A DNA stretch of 29,913 nt from JAGWRA01 sp035534615 (lineage in GTDB: Bacteria; Acidobacteriota; Vicinamibacteria; Vicinamibacterales; CAVVIG01): NCBI GenBank assembly GCA_035534615.1, contig DATLRO010000018.1:1-29913 (forward strand). Reading direction: 5' to 3'. The notes under the pieces were generated by a model. That model was not told where the DNA came from. It saw only the letters and a list, made by a program, of their open reading frames with translations, and searched no databases. Of the stretch, positions 15,255 through 23,964 are shown piece by piece (within the stretch, counting starts at the first letter, position 1; the number at the start of each line of letters is the position of its first letter). Made by a program: the position numbers and the translations under genes.

Positions 15255-17249
15255 CTAGCCCACCATCACGCGGTCCGTCCACCCGGGCTGCACGCCGCCC
15301 TCGCCGTCCACCAGGTTGCGGTAGCGGGCGAGGCCATAGAGCGGGAACGACTGGCGGTACAGGTGATACTTCAGGTAGAACACGCCGGGGAACCCGGTGC
15401 CGGTCGTCGCCTCTTCGTCCCAGGAGCCGTCGCCGTTCTGGTGGTCGAGCAGGTATTCGACGGCGCGGGTGACGGCCGGCTCGGAGACCGGGCCGGCCGC
15501 CAGCAGCCCGATGAGGGCCCAGGCCGTCTGCGAGGGCGTGCTCGGCCCCTGGCCCTTCAGCGTGTCGTCGGCGTACGACGCGCACGTCTCGCCGAATCCG
15601 CCATCCGCGTTCTGCACGCTGCGCAGCCAGGCCAGGGCGCGGCGGCAGCAGTCGCGTGCGACGAGCCGCAGCGGCTCGAGCGCGCGGAGCACGCCGCCGG
15701 TCCCGTAGATGTAATTGACGCCCCAGCGCCCGTACCACGCGCCGTCCGCCGTCTGTTCGCGCTCGATGTAGGCCAGGCCGCGGGCGACGACCGGGTCGGC
15801 CGCGGTCCGGCCGAACCGGCCCAGGCACTCGATGACGCGCGCCGTCACGTCGACGCTGGACGGGTCGATCATCGCGTTGTGGTCGGCGAACGGGACCTGC
15901 GTCAGGATCGCCTGCGTGTTGTCCCGGTCGAACGCGCCCCAGCCGCCGTCGCGGTTCTGCATGCCGATCAGCCAGCGCAGGCCGCGGGCCTGGGCGTCCG
16001 CCTGCCGGGCCGGGTCGGAGCAGCGGACCCGCTGCAGGCTCTGGAGGACGAACGCCGTGTCGTCGACGTCGGGGTAGAAATCGTTCCGGAACTCGAACGC
16101 CCAGCCGCCCGGCTCCGTGTCGCCCGCTTTCACCTGCCAGTCCCCGGCGCCGAAGATCTGGTGGTCCAGCAGCCAGTCGCCCGCCCGCACGAGCGCCGGG
16201 TGATCGGGCGGGAGGCTGGCCTCCTGGAGCGCCACGATGGCGATGGCGGTGTCCCAGACGGGCGAGATACACGGCTGGAGGCGCAGCGTGTCGTGCTCCT
16301 CGATCTCGAAGCGCGCCAGCTCCCGGATCTCGTGCGCGGTGATCGGATCGTCGAGCGGGTAGCCGAGCGCGAGCAGGGCGTAGACGGCGTTCATCATCGC
16401 CGGATAGATCGCGGCGAGCCCGTCGGTCCGCTCCAGGTGCTCGATCAGCCATGCGCGCGCCTGCCGCAGCGCCCGTTCGCGGAACGGCTTCCACGGCAGC
16501 CGCTCGTACAGCTTGGCGGCCCGGTCCACGGCGAGGAACACGTTGCGCCAGCTGAAGAAGGTCGCATCCCAGTCGAGGGCGACCCGCTTCCGCGACGGAT
16601 CGCAGAACAGCTCGTCGACCCGCGCCTCGGGCGGCAGGGCCCAGCGCGGCTTGCAGGCGTAGAGAATCGTCAGCGGCACGACGATGGCGCGCGTCCACGA
16701 CGACATCTCGTAGATGTTGACCGGGACCCAGCTCGGCAGGACGAGCAGCTCGGGCGGCACGGCCGGCACGATGTCCCAGCCGACGGCGCCAGCGAGCGCG
16801 AGATAGAAGCGGGCGAACGAGTTGGTCCGTTCGACGCCGCCGAGGGCGAGCACGCGCTCGCGCGCCGCGCGCATGTGCGGGGCGTCGACCGGATCGCCCG
16901 CCAGCTTCAGCGCGAAGTACGCCTTGACGGAGGCGTTCAGCTCCGACGGTCCGCCGTGATAGATGTTCCAGCCGCCGTCGGCGAGCTGCCCGCGCCGGAT
17001 GAAATTGGCGAGCTTGTCGATGCGCGGCCGGTCCGCGCGGCCGAGCACGTGGAGGTACAGGATGTAGTCGGACTCGAGCGTGGTGTCGGCCTCGAGCTCG
17101 CCGAGCCAGTAGCCGTCGCCCGCCTGGCGCGCCAGCAGGACATCGACGCCCCGGTCGATCACCTCGCGGAGGCGATCGGCCAGCGCCGGCGTTCCCGTCT
17201 CGCGCCACCGGTCCGGCGACGCGTCAATCTGCACGCCCTGCACGCCCAT
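15255..17249 (-). CDS. shc: Squalene-hopene cyclase
   Basis: 664 aa, about the usual size. The catalytic DXDD motif is Asp394-Val-Asp396-Asp397 (FYPDVDDTAF), which protonates squalene to start polycyclisation to hopene or hopanol. Several QW repeats are visible, such as GDGYWLGELE, ADGGWNIYHGG, NRDGGWGAFD, ADGAWYGRWG, ADGGFGE and GDGSWDEE, as expected for the two alpha-barrel domains. It is a monotopic inner-membrane protein. The ATG directly follows the ispH stop (TAGATG), and GAGGG inside the ispH end acts as ribosome-binding site, so the two are probably translated together. It starts the hopanoid-specific part of the run. Confidence 0.95.
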   Translation of the reverse strand: MGVQGVQIDASPDRWRETGTPALADRLREVIDRGVDVLLARQAGDGYWLGELEADTTLESDYILYLHVLGRADRPRIDKLANFIRRGQLADGGWNIYHGGPSELNASVKAYFALKLAGDPVDAPHMRAARERVLALGGVERTNSFARFYLALAGAVGWDIVPAVPPELLVLPSWVPVNIYEMSSWTRAIVVPLTILYACKPRWALPPEARVDELFCDPSRKRVALDWDATFFSWRNVFLAVDRAAKLYERLPWKPFRERALRQARAWLIEHLERTDGLAAIYPAMMNAVYALLALGYPLDDPITAHEIRELARFEIEEHDTLRLQPCISPVWDTAIAIVALQEASLPPDHPALVRAGDWLLDHQIFGAGDWQVKAGDTEPGGWAFEFRNDFYPDVDDTAFVLQSLQRVRCSDPARQADAQARGLRWLIGMQNRDGGWGAFDRDNTQAILTQVPFADHNAMIDPSSVDVTARVIECLGRFGRTAADPVVARGLAYIEREQTADGAWYGRWGVNYIYGTGGVLRALEPLRLVARDCCRRALAWLRSVQNADGGFGETCASYADDTLKGQGPSTPSQTAWALIGLLAAGPVSEPAVTRAVEYLLDHQNGDGSWDEEATTGTGFPGVFYLKYHLYRQSFPLYGLARYRNLVDGEGGVQPGWTDRVMVG

Positions 17250-18254
17250 CTACGCCCTCGCCTGCGGCGCGGCCGCGGCGCGCTCGTCCCGCAGCTGCGG
17301 CGGCAGGCTGAATCGCACGTTCTCCCGGACCACATCCACCGCCTCGACGCGATCGCAGCCCCGGGCGCGGAGATTCTCGACCACCTGCTCGACCAGCACC
17401 TCGGGGGTCGACGCGCCGGCCGTCACGCCGATGCGCGTGCAGCCCTCCAGCCACTCGGGCCGGATGTCGGCCACCGAGCCGATCAGGTACGCCCGCGTCC
17501 CGGCCCGCTCGGCCACTTCCACCAGGCGGTTCGAATTCGAGCTGTTCTGGGCGCCGACGACGAGAATCAGATCGACGCGCGACGCGATCACCTTCACGGC
17601 GGTCTGCCGGTTCTGCGTCGCGTAGCAGATGTCCTGGTCGGGCGGCGCGACGATCGCCGGGAAGCGCGCCTTCAGGCGCGCGACGATCTCCGCCGTGTCG
17701 TCCATGCTGAGGGTCGTCTGGGTCAGGTACGCCACGCGCTCGGGATCGGGCACGTCCAGCACGTCGACATCCTCGACCGACGAGATCACGCGGATCGCCC
17801 CGGGCGCTTCGCCGACCGTCCCCTCGACCTCGTCGTGGTCCTGGTGGCCGATCAGCACGATCGTGTAGCCGCTGCGCGCGTACCGGACCGCCTCCAGGTG
17901 CACCTTCGTCACCAGCGGGCAGGTTGCGTCGATGATGCGCAGCTGGCGCCGCGCGGCTTCGTCGCGCACCTCCGGCGACACGCCGTGCGCGCTGAACACG
18001 ACGACCGCCCCGGACGGCACTTCGTCCAGCGTGTCCACGAAGACCGCCCCCTGCGCCGCCAGCTCGGCCACGACGTGCGCGTTGTGGACGATTTCCTTGC
18101 GGACGTACACCGGCCGTCCCAGCTTCTCGAGCGCGATCCGGACGATCTCGATGGCTCGAATGACACCCGCGCAGAAGCCGCGGGGACTGGGAAGCAGGAG
18201 CGTGCCGGATGACTGGAGGGTCGTCTGGGGTTCTCGCCCCGGGTCGTGCACCAT
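17250..18254 (-). CDS. ispH: IspH (LytB), 4-hydroxy-3-methylbut-2-enyl diphosphate reductase
   Basis: 334 aa. The three cysteines that bind the iron-sulfur cluster are in PRGFCAG, DATCPLV and DICYATQNRQ. Substrate-binding motifs HNAHVV, SAHGV, GHQDHDEVEG, NSSNSNRL and TAGASTPE are all present. The enzyme makes isopentenyl and dimethylallyl diphosphate in the last MEP-pathway step. It is the first gene of the minus-strand run and abuts shc, linking precursor supply to hopanoid formation. The N-terminus has about 20 extra residues before the usual start of the fold. It has no strong ribosome-binding site. Confidence 0.95.
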   Translation of the reverse strand: MVHDPGREPQTTLQSSGTLLLPSPRGFCAGVIRAIEIVRIALEKLGRPVYVRKEIVHNAHVVAELAAQGAVFVDTLDEVPSGAVVVFSAHGVSPEVRDEAARRQLRIIDATCPLVTKVHLEAVRYARSGYTIVLIGHQDHDEVEGTVGEAPGAIRVISSVEDVDVLDVPDPERVAYLTQTTLSMDDTAEIVARLKARFPAIVAPPDQDICYATQNRQTAVKVIASRVDLILVVGAQNSSNSNRLVEVAERAGTRAYLIGSVADIRPEWLEGCTRIGVTAGASTPEVLVEQVVENLRARGCDRVEAVDVVRENVRFSLPPQLRDERAAAAPQARA

Positions 18255-18306
18255 AAGGACCGTCGCACCTACGGGCGGCGCAGGCGCTCGCTCACCCCAA
18301 CTATCG

Positions 18307-18336
18307 ACTTTACTGTTCCCTCTTGTTCCCGGTCAA
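18307..18336 (-). promoter_or_regulatory. Probable sigma-70-like promoter for the ispH-hopanoid run
   Basis: Reading the minus strand, TTGACC (18336-18331) lies 18 bases ahead of TAAAGT (18312-18307), about 50 bases before the ispH ATG. The -35 matches five of six consensus bases and the -10 matches four. It is the only AT-richer stretch in the divergent gap with the Old Yellow Enzyme gene. Between it and the latter gene lies a GC-rich inverted repeat (18381-18388 with 18404-18411). Confidence 0.5.
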
Positions 18337-18443
18337 TGATTTTGCACATGATCCCGTCCAGGTAGTGCCCCGATCCGCCCGCCGGCGCCGGGGCCGCCGC
18401 GCCGCGCCGGCGCGGTGAAGCACCGGGCGAAGGGATTGGTCCC

Positions 18444-19508
18444 GTGAGTCGACTGTGGTCGCCGTTCTCGCTGCGCGCGCTGACCTGCCGGAACCGGATC
18501 GTGGTCTCGCCCATGTGCCAGTACTCCAGCACCGACGGCCTGCCGACCGACTGGCACCTGGTGCATCTGGGCAGCCGCGCCGTCGGCGGCGCCGGCCTCG
18601 TCATGGTCGAGGCGACCGCCGTCAGTCCCGACGGCCGGATCTCCCCGGCTGATTCCGGCCTCTGGTCGGCTCGGCACGCCGACGCCTACCGGCGGATCAC
18701 CGCCTTCGTCGCCGCACAGGGGGCGCGGATCGGCGTCCAGCTGGCGCACGCCGGCCGCAAAGCCTCGACCGACGCGCCGTGGCGCGGCGGCGGCCCCCTC
18801 ACGGACGCCGAGGGCGGCTGGCAGCCGCTCGCGCCCAGCGCCGAGCCGTTCTCTGATCGGCATCCGGTGCCGCGCGCGCTCTCCCGCGCCGATCTGGCCG
18901 CGGTCGTCGCCCAGTTCGTCGACGCCACCGGACACGCCGTCGCGGCCGGCTTCGATCTGATCGAGCTGCACATGGCGCACGGCTACCTGTGCCACGAGTT
19001 CCTGTCGCCGCTCGCGAACCACCGCGACGACGAGTACGGCGGGTCGCTCGACAACCGCATGCGCTTTCCGCTCGAGGTGGCGCGCGCCGTCCGCGAGGCG
19101 TGGCCGGCCGACCGGCCGCTGCTGGTCCGTCTCTCCGCCACCGACTGGATCGACGGCGGCTGGGACCTCGCGCAGTCGATCGTCTTCGCCCGGGCGCTGA
19201 AGGCGGCCGGCGTCGATCTGGTCGACTGTTCGAGCGGCGGCATCGTGCCGCACGCGCCGATCCCCGCCGGGCCCGGCTACCAGGTCCCGCTGGCCGCGGC
19301 GATCCGCCGCGACGCCGGCATCCCGACCGGTGCCGTCGGCCTGATCACCGAGCCGGTCCAGGCCGAGCAGATCATCGCGACCGGCCAGGCGGACGTCGTG
19401 CTCCTCGCCCGCGAGCTGCTGCGCGACCCGTACTGGCCGCTGCACGCCGCGCACGCGCTTCACGACGAGGTGGCCTGGCCGCCGCAGTACCAGCGGGCGA
19501 AGCCCTGA
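18444..19508 (+). CDS. Old Yellow Enzyme family FMN oxidoreductase (YqjM-like)
   Basis: 354 aa TIM-barrel flavoprotein. Cys25 and Tyr27 in SPMCQYSS are the YqjM-subclass residues. HLGSRAVGGAGLVMVEATAV, QLAHAGRKAS, the substrate-binding His pair in ELHMAHGYLCHEF, and DEYGGSLDNRMRF are all typical. Such enzymes reduce activated C=C bonds of enones with NADPH. It starts with GTG at 18444, with GAAGGGA upstream. It is divergent from ispH and separated from it by 189 bases. The physiological substrate is unknown. Confidence 0.9.
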   Translation: MSRLWSPFSLRALTCRNRIVVSPMCQYSSTDGLPTDWHLVHLGSRAVGGAGLVMVEATAVSPDGRISPADSGLWSARHADAYRRITAFVAAQGARIGVQLAHAGRKASTDAPWRGGGPLTDAEGGWQPLAPSAEPFSDRHPVPRALSRADLAAVVAQFVDATGHAVAAGFDLIELHMAHGYLCHEFLSPLANHRDDEYGGSLDNRMRFPLEVARAVREAWPADRPLLVRLSATDWIDGGWDLAQSIVFARALKAAGVDLVDCSSGGIVPHAPIPAGPGYQVPLAAAIRRDAGIPTGAVGLITEPVQAEQIIATGQADVVLLARELLRDPYWPLHAAHALHDEVAWPPQYQRAKP

Positions 19509-19528
19509 CGGCCGGCGCGGACCCAGCT

Positions 19529-19616
19529 CGGCCGCAACGGCCGTGCCCACACCGCCCCGCGGTGAGGTACCCTATCGAGGAACAACCGCCGCCGCCGGCA
19601 GGGCCGGCGCCGGCCC
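19529..19616. repeat. GC-rich inverted repeats between the flavoprotein and peptidase genes
   Basis: A hairpin CGGCCG-CAA-CGGCCG (19529-19543) lies 20 bases after the Old Yellow Enzyme stop, and a perfect 16-bp palindrome GGGCCGGCGCCGGCCC lies at 19601-19616, about 20 bases before the peptidase ATG. The first could be a weak terminator without U-run. The second would be in the peptidase leader. In GC-rich DNA such repeats can be chance. Confidence 0.3.
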
Positions 19617-19636
19617 GTGCTGAACGAGACGACGCC

Positions 19637-22354
19637 ATGATGCATGCCCGATCCGACCGCCGTTCGCGCCGCCGCTCCGTCGCCCGCCTGACGATCGCGG
19701 CGCTCTGTCTGACCTGCCTGGGGGCGGCGCCCCCGGCCGCGGCGCCGCCGGCCGCACCGCCCGTCGGCGCGACGCCGGTGCTGCGCGCCACGCTGAAGAA
19801 CGGCCTGCGCGTCGTCATCGTCCGGAACACGCTGGCGCCGGTCGTCACGACGGAGATCAACTATCTGGTGGGGTCGAACGAGACGCCGCCCGGCTTTCCC
19901 GGCATGGCCCATGCGCAGGAGCACATGATGTTCCGCGGCAGTCCGGGCCTGACGGCCGGTCAGCTGTCGACGATCTCGGCGGCCATGGGGGGCAACTTCG
20001 ACGCCGACACGCAGCAGACCGTCACCCAGTACTTCTTCACGGTGCCGGCCGGCGATCTGGACATCGCGCTGCACATCGACGCGATCCGGATGCGGGGCGT
20101 GCTCGACAGCCAGGCGCTGTGGGCGAAGGAGCGGGGGGCGATCGAGCAGGAGGTCGCGCAGGATCTCTCGAACCCCGAATACGTGTTCTACACGGAGCTC
20201 CTCGCGCACATGTTCGCCGGCACGCCCTACGCGCACGACGGGCTCGGCACGCGGCCGTCCTTCGATCGGACGACCGGCGCGATGCTCAAGAAGTTCTACG
20301 ACACGTGGTACACCCCGGGCAACGCGATCCTCGTCATCGTCGGCAACGTCGATCCGCAGGCGACGCTGGCGGAGGTCACGACGCTGTTCTCGCCGATCCC
20401 GTCGCACCCGGTGCCGCCGCGCCCGGCCGTCACCCTCGAGCCGCTGAAGGCCCAGCACCTGCAGCTCGACACCGACCTCCCCTACGGGCTGGCGGTGGTC
20501 GCCTACCGCCTGCCCGGGTCCGACAGCAAGGACTTCGCGGCCGGCGAGATTCTCGGCGACGTGCTGGGGAGCCCCCGCGCGAACATCTACGCGCTGGGAG
20601 CCGAGGGCAAGGCGCTCGAAGCGGGCTTCAACGGCGGCGCGCTGCCGGCCGCGTCGATCGGGTACGCGGTCGCCGCGTTTCCCAAGGGGGCCGACGGCGC
20701 CGGCCTGGTGACGACGCTGCAGCAGGTGATCGCCGCGTACGTCAGGAACGGCGTGCCGGCGGATCTGGTGGCGGCGGCCAAGCGCCACGAAATCGCCACC
20801 GCGGAATTCGGCCGGAACTCCGTCCCGGGCCTCGCCGACGAGTGGTCGACGGCGCTGGCGATCGAACGCCGCGCCTCTCCGGACGAGGATCTCCAGGCCA
20901 TCGAGGCGGTGACCGTGGCCGACGTCGACCGCGTCGCCCGCGAGTACCTGCACAACAGCACGTCGACGACGGCGGTGCTCACGCCGCGGCCGTCGGGCAA
21001 GCCGATCTCGACCAAGAGCTTCCAGGGCAGCGAGTCGTTCACGCCCAAGGTGACCGGTCCGGTGACCCTGCCGGCCTGGGCGGCGCGCGCGACCGCGCTG
21101 CCGGCGATGCCGGCGTCGACCGTGCATCCGGACGACATGACGCTGCCCAACGGGCTGCGCCTGATCGTCCAGCCGGAAACGATCAGCTCGACGATCACGC
21201 TGTACGGGGAGGTCCGGAACAATCCCGACCTGCAGACGCCGCCGGGCCAGGACGGCGTCACCGACGTGCTCGACGGCCTGTTCGCGTACGGCACCACCAC
21301 GCGTGATCGCCTGGCGTTCGAGAAGGCGCTCGACGACATCGGCGCCGACGAGAACGCCGGCGCGTCGTTCTCGCTGCGCGTGCTGACGCCGCACTTCGAC
21401 CGCGGCGTCCAGCTGCTCGCCGACAACCTGCTGCACCCGGCGCTGCCGCCGCGGGCGTTCGCCATCGTCCGGCAGCAGACGGCGGGCGCCGTGGCCGGCG
21501 AGCTGCAGAGCCCCGGGTACCTCGCCCGGCATGCGCTCGGCTCGCTCATCTATCCGAAGGCCGATCCGACGCAGCGCAGCGCGACGCCCGCGAGCGTCGC
21601 CGGGCTGACGCTCGCGGACGTGCAGGCGTACTACCACGCCGTGTTCCGCCCCGACATGACGACCGTCGTCATCGTCGGCGACACGACCCCGGCGGCCGCC
21701 CGCGCGATCGTCGAGAAGTACTTCGGCGGCTGGACGGCGACCGGCCCCAGGCCGGCCGTGCTGCTGCCGCCCGTCCCGCTCAGCCAGCCCGGCACGACGG
21801 CCGTGCCGGACGCGAGCCGCGTGCAGGACGATGTCACGCTCGCCGAGACGCTCGGCCTGACGCGCCACGACCCGGACTACTACGCCCTGGAGGTCGGCAA
21901 TCACGTGCTGTCGGGCGCCTTCTACGCGACGCGCCTCTACCACGACCTGCGGGAAGAAGCCGGCCTGGTCTACAGCATCGACTCGACCTTCGACATCGGC
22001 CGCCGGCGATCGCTGTTCGCCGTTTCCTACGCCTGCGATCCGCCGAACGTCTCCAAGGCCCGGGCGATCATCGTCCGGGATCTCCACGCCATGCAGACGG
22101 CGCCCGTCACGCCGATCGAGCTGCAGCGCGCCAAGACACTGCTGGTGCGCCAGATTCCGCTGAGCGAGTCGAGCGTCCGCGGCATCGGCGCCGGCCTGCT
22201 GGCGCTGGCGCTGTCCAGACTGCCGCTGGACGAACCGATGCGCGCCGCCCGGCACTATCTCGACGTCACCGCCGCCCAGGTCCAGGCGGCCTTCGCCAAG
22301 TGGCTGCGGCCGGACGCGCTCGCCCAGGTGTCGGTCGGGCCCGCGCCGAAATGA
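19637..22354 (+). CDS. Secreted M16-family zinc metallopeptidase, two-domain
   Basis: 905 aa from the ATG at 19637 (MMHARSDRR). A basic start and hydrophobic segment (RLTIAALCLTCLG) followed by Ala/Pro-rich sequence indicate a signal peptide, so the enzyme is likely periplasmic. The inverted zinc motif HxxEH is His92-Ala-Gln-Glu95-His96, and Glu172 (EQEVAQD) is the distal zinc ligand. The second M16 half starts near residue 500 (MTLPNGLRLIVQPE) and lacks the zinc motif, as is normal for the non-catalytic domain. Paired M16 halves close around short, unfolded peptides. The frame is open upstream to 18989 only because it shadows the preceding gene. Confidence 0.9.
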   Translation: MMHARSDRRSRRRSVARLTIAALCLTCLGAAPPAAAPPAAPPVGATPVLRATLKNGLRVVIVRNTLAPVVTTEINYLVGSNETPPGFPGMAHAQEHMMFRGSPGLTAGQLSTISAAMGGNFDADTQQTVTQYFFTVPAGDLDIALHIDAIRMRGVLDSQALWAKERGAIEQEVAQDLSNPEYVFYTELLAHMFAGTPYAHDGLGTRPSFDRTTGAMLKKFYDTWYTPGNAILVIVGNVDPQATLAEVTTLFSPIPSHPVPPRPAVTLEPLKAQHLQLDTDLPYGLAVVAYRLPGSDSKDFAAGEILGDVLGSPRANIYALGAEGKALEAGFNGGALPAASIGYAVAAFPKGADGAGLVTTLQQVIAAYVRNGVPADLVAAAKRHEIATAEFGRNSVPGLADEWSTALAIERRASPDEDLQAIEAVTVADVDRVAREYLHNSTSTTAVLTPRPSGKPISTKSFQGSESFTPKVTGPVTLPAWAARATALPAMPASTVHPDDMTLPNGLRLIVQPETISSTITLYGEVRNNPDLQTPPGQDGVTDVLDGLFAYGTTTRDRLAFEKALDDIGADENAGASFSLRVLTPHFDRGVQLLADNLLHPALPPRAFAIVRQQTAGAVAGELQSPGYLARHALGSLIYPKADPTQRSATPASVAGLTLADVQAYYHAVFRPDMTTVVIVGDTTPAAARAIVEKYFGGWTATGPRPAVLLPPVPLSQPGTTAVPDASRVQDDVTLAETLGLTRHDPDYYALEVGNHVLSGAFYATRLYHDLREEAGLVYSIDSTFDIGRRRSLFAVSYACDPPNVSKARAIIVRDLHAMQTAPVTPIELQRAKTLLVRQIPLSESSVRGIGAGLLALALSRLPLDEPMRAARHYLDVTAAQVQAAFAKWLRPDALAQVSVGPAPK

Positions 22355-22420
22355 CGAGGCGCACGGACCGGACGCCCCGGCGCGGGCCGATCCCGCCGCC
22401 GGGGCCGGCCTGACACATCT

Positions 22421-22466
22421 GCGAGCCCCCGGGCTCGCCTTCGCGCGCGCGGCCCAGCCGCGCGCG
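22421..22466 (+). repeat. Two tandem perfect hairpins ahead of the dienelactone hydrolase gene
   Basis: GCGAGCCCCCGGGCTCGC (22421-22438) and the pair CGCGCGCGGC (22444-22453) with GCCGCGCGCG (22457-22466) form two successive hairpins with perfect arms, five bases apart. They lie 66 bases after the peptidase stop and end just before the AGGAG ribosome-binding site of the next gene. There is no U-run. They may end or attenuate transcription from the peptidase gene, or shape access to the next start. Confidence 0.45.
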
Positions 22467-22484
22467 GCACAGGAGCCAGCGTCG

Positions 22485-23204
22485 ATGCCCGCATCTCCCG
22501 TCACGACCGAATCCGTGTCCCTCCGTGCAGCCGACGGCACGACCATGGCGGCCTTCGTCGCCCGCCCGGCGTCGGGCGAGCCCGGTCCGGGGCTGCTCGT
22601 CCTGCAGGAAGCGTTCGGCGTGAACGCGCACATCCGCGACGTCGCCGGCCGCTTCGCCGCACGGGGCTACGTCGCGATCGCCCCCGAGCTGTTTCACCGG
22701 ACCGGACCGGGCTTCGAAGGCGCGTACACCGATTTCGAGGCGATCATGCCGCACATGAAGGCGCTCAGCGAGGAGGGGATGCGTGCCGATCTGGCCGCCG
22801 CGCACGCCTGGCTCGGCGCGGACGCGCAGGTGACGCGCGGTGCGACGGCGGCCGTCGGGTTCTGCATGGGCGGTCGCGCCGCGTTCCTCGCCTGCGCCAC
22901 GCTGCCGCTGTCGGCCGCCGTGTCGTTCTACGGCGGCGGCATCGCACCGGCGATGCTGGGCCACGTGCCGAGCCTGCACGGGCCGATGCTGTTCTTCTGG
23001 GGCGGACTCGACCGGCACATCGACACCGCGCAGCGCCGCGCGGTCGTCGACGCCCTCACGGCCGCGGGCCATCCGTTCCTGAACGTGGAGATTTCAGACG
23101 CCGACCACGGCTTCTTCTGCGACGCCCGCGCCAGCTACAACCCCCGCGCCGCCAGCCTGGCGTGGGACCTCACACTCGCCTTTCTGAAGAACCACCTCGC
23201 CTGA
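22485..23204 (+). CDS. Dienelactone hydrolase family protein
   Basis: 239 aa alpha/beta hydrolase. The catalytic triad is Cys127 in GFCMGG, Asp176 in GGLDRHID and His208 in DADHGFF. The order and the cysteine nucleophile match dienelactone hydrolases (carboxymethylenebutenolidase), which open lactone rings in chlorocatechol breakdown. Many family members have other ester or lactone substrates. AGGAG lies nine bases before the ATG. No aromatic-degradation genes are nearby, so the substrate is unknown. Confidence 0.9.
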   Translation: MPASPVTTESVSLRAADGTTMAAFVARPASGEPGPGLLVLQEAFGVNAHIRDVAGRFAARGYVAIAPELFHRTGPGFEGAYTDFEAIMPHMKALSEEGMRADLAAAHAWLGADAQVTRGATAAVGFCMGGRAAFLACATLPLSAAVSFYGGGIAPAMLGHVPSLHGPMLFFWGGLDRHIDTAQRRAVVDALTAAGHPFLNVEISDADHGFFCDARASYNPRAASLAWDLTLAFLKNHLA

Positions 23205-23223
23205 CGCGCGCGGCCCCGGCGCA

Positions 23224-23877
23224 TCAGAGCCCGGACCCGGTGACCACCGTCGCGCCGGCGCGCGCGAGCCGGGTCCGGACCTCGTCGTCCGATCGCGGAT
23301 CGACCGGCCGCATCAGATCCCAGAGGACGTGGACCGCGAAGCCGGCGGCGGCCGCGTCCTCGGCCGTCCACAGTCCGCAGAACTCCCGCGTCAGGCCGCA
23401 GATGTACACGTCACGGACGCCGAGCTCCCGCAGATAGCCCCCCAGCCCGGTCGGCGGCCGCCGGCCGTCCGCCTGCCAGTTGTTGCGCAGCGCGCTGTAC
23501 GAATCGCAGGCCGGATCCATGCCCTTGCGGACGATGGCCGCCGCCAGCCGCCACGGCAGATCGGGATGCAGGGCGGCGCCCGGCGAATCCTGGACGCAGT
23601 GGTCCGGCCACAGCGTCTGCTCGCGGTCGTAGAGGGTGATCACGTCGAGCGGCCGGCGACCGGGATGGGCGCTGGCGAAGGAGACGTGCCCCGGCGGGTG
23701 CCAGTCCTGCGTCGCCACGCACACGCCGAAGGCCCGCTCCCGCATCAGCCCGGCGATCGGGGCGAGCAGCTCGTCGGCGCCGGCCACGCCCAGCGCGCCA
23801 CCCGGAAGAAAGTCGTGCTGGAGGTCCACCACCAGCAGCGCCGTCGTCGTCCTGTCGGGTTCCGCCACGTGTGCCAT
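23224..23877 (-). CDS. Nicotinamidase/isochorismatase-family hydrolase
   Basis: 217 aa. Asp18 (VVDLQHDF), the Lys of VRKGMDP and Cys167 (REFCGLWTA) form the catalytic triad. TQDWHPPGHVSFA is the metal-site signature of true nicotinamidases (PncA), which convert nicotinamide to nicotinate in NAD salvage. Strong GGAGG lies about seven bases before the ATG at 23877. It is convergent with the dienelactone hydrolase (19-base gap) and divergent from the MarR gene (87 bases), which may regulate it. Pyrazinamidase-type activity would be expected if it is a PncA orthologue. Confidence 0.87.
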   Translation of the reverse strand: MAHVAEPDRTTTALLVVDLQHDFLPGGALGVAGADELLAPIAGLMRERAFGVCVATQDWHPPGHVSFASAHPGRRPLDVITLYDREQTLWPDHCVQDSPGAALHPDLPWRLAAAIVRKGMDPACDSYSALRNNWQADGRRPPTGLGGYLRELGVRDVYICGLTREFCGLWTAEDAAAAGFAVHVLWDLMRPVDPRSDDEVRTRLARAGATVVTGSGL

Positions 23878-23952
23878 CGCCCACCCTCCGCGCCGGCGCG
23901 CCGCCGCGTGTGGAGCGGGCGGCCACCGGACTGCTCACGCGTTGCCAGACGC

Positions 23953-23964
23953 TATACTGAAGTC
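23953..23964 (+). promoter_or_regulatory. -10 element placed for leaderless transcription of the MarR gene
   Basis: TATACT (23953-23958) ends six bases before the MarR ATG at 23965, which is the normal distance from a -10 box to the transcription start. No Shine-Dalgarno sequence lies between. The -35 region (near 23930-23936) is a poor match to consensus. Confidence 0.45.

Noticed and set aside
15142..17208. N-terminal extension of hpnA to 1032 residues
   Set aside because: The extra sequence shadows shc in another frame. MTTLVTGATGFVG is the natural start of the Rossmann fold.
15363..18212. Long plus-strand open frame of 949 codons
   Set aside because: It is antisense to shc and ispH, both of which have complete catalytic motifs.
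19529..19543. Intrinsic terminator after the flavoprotein gene
   Set aside because: The hairpin has six pairs only and no U-run; in DNA this GC-rich it could be chance, so it is listed only as a repeat.
19460..22633. Minus-strand open frame of 1057 codons over the peptidase gene
   Set aside because: It has Arg-rich shadow composition. The plus-strand frame has a signal peptide and a complete HxxEH zinc site.
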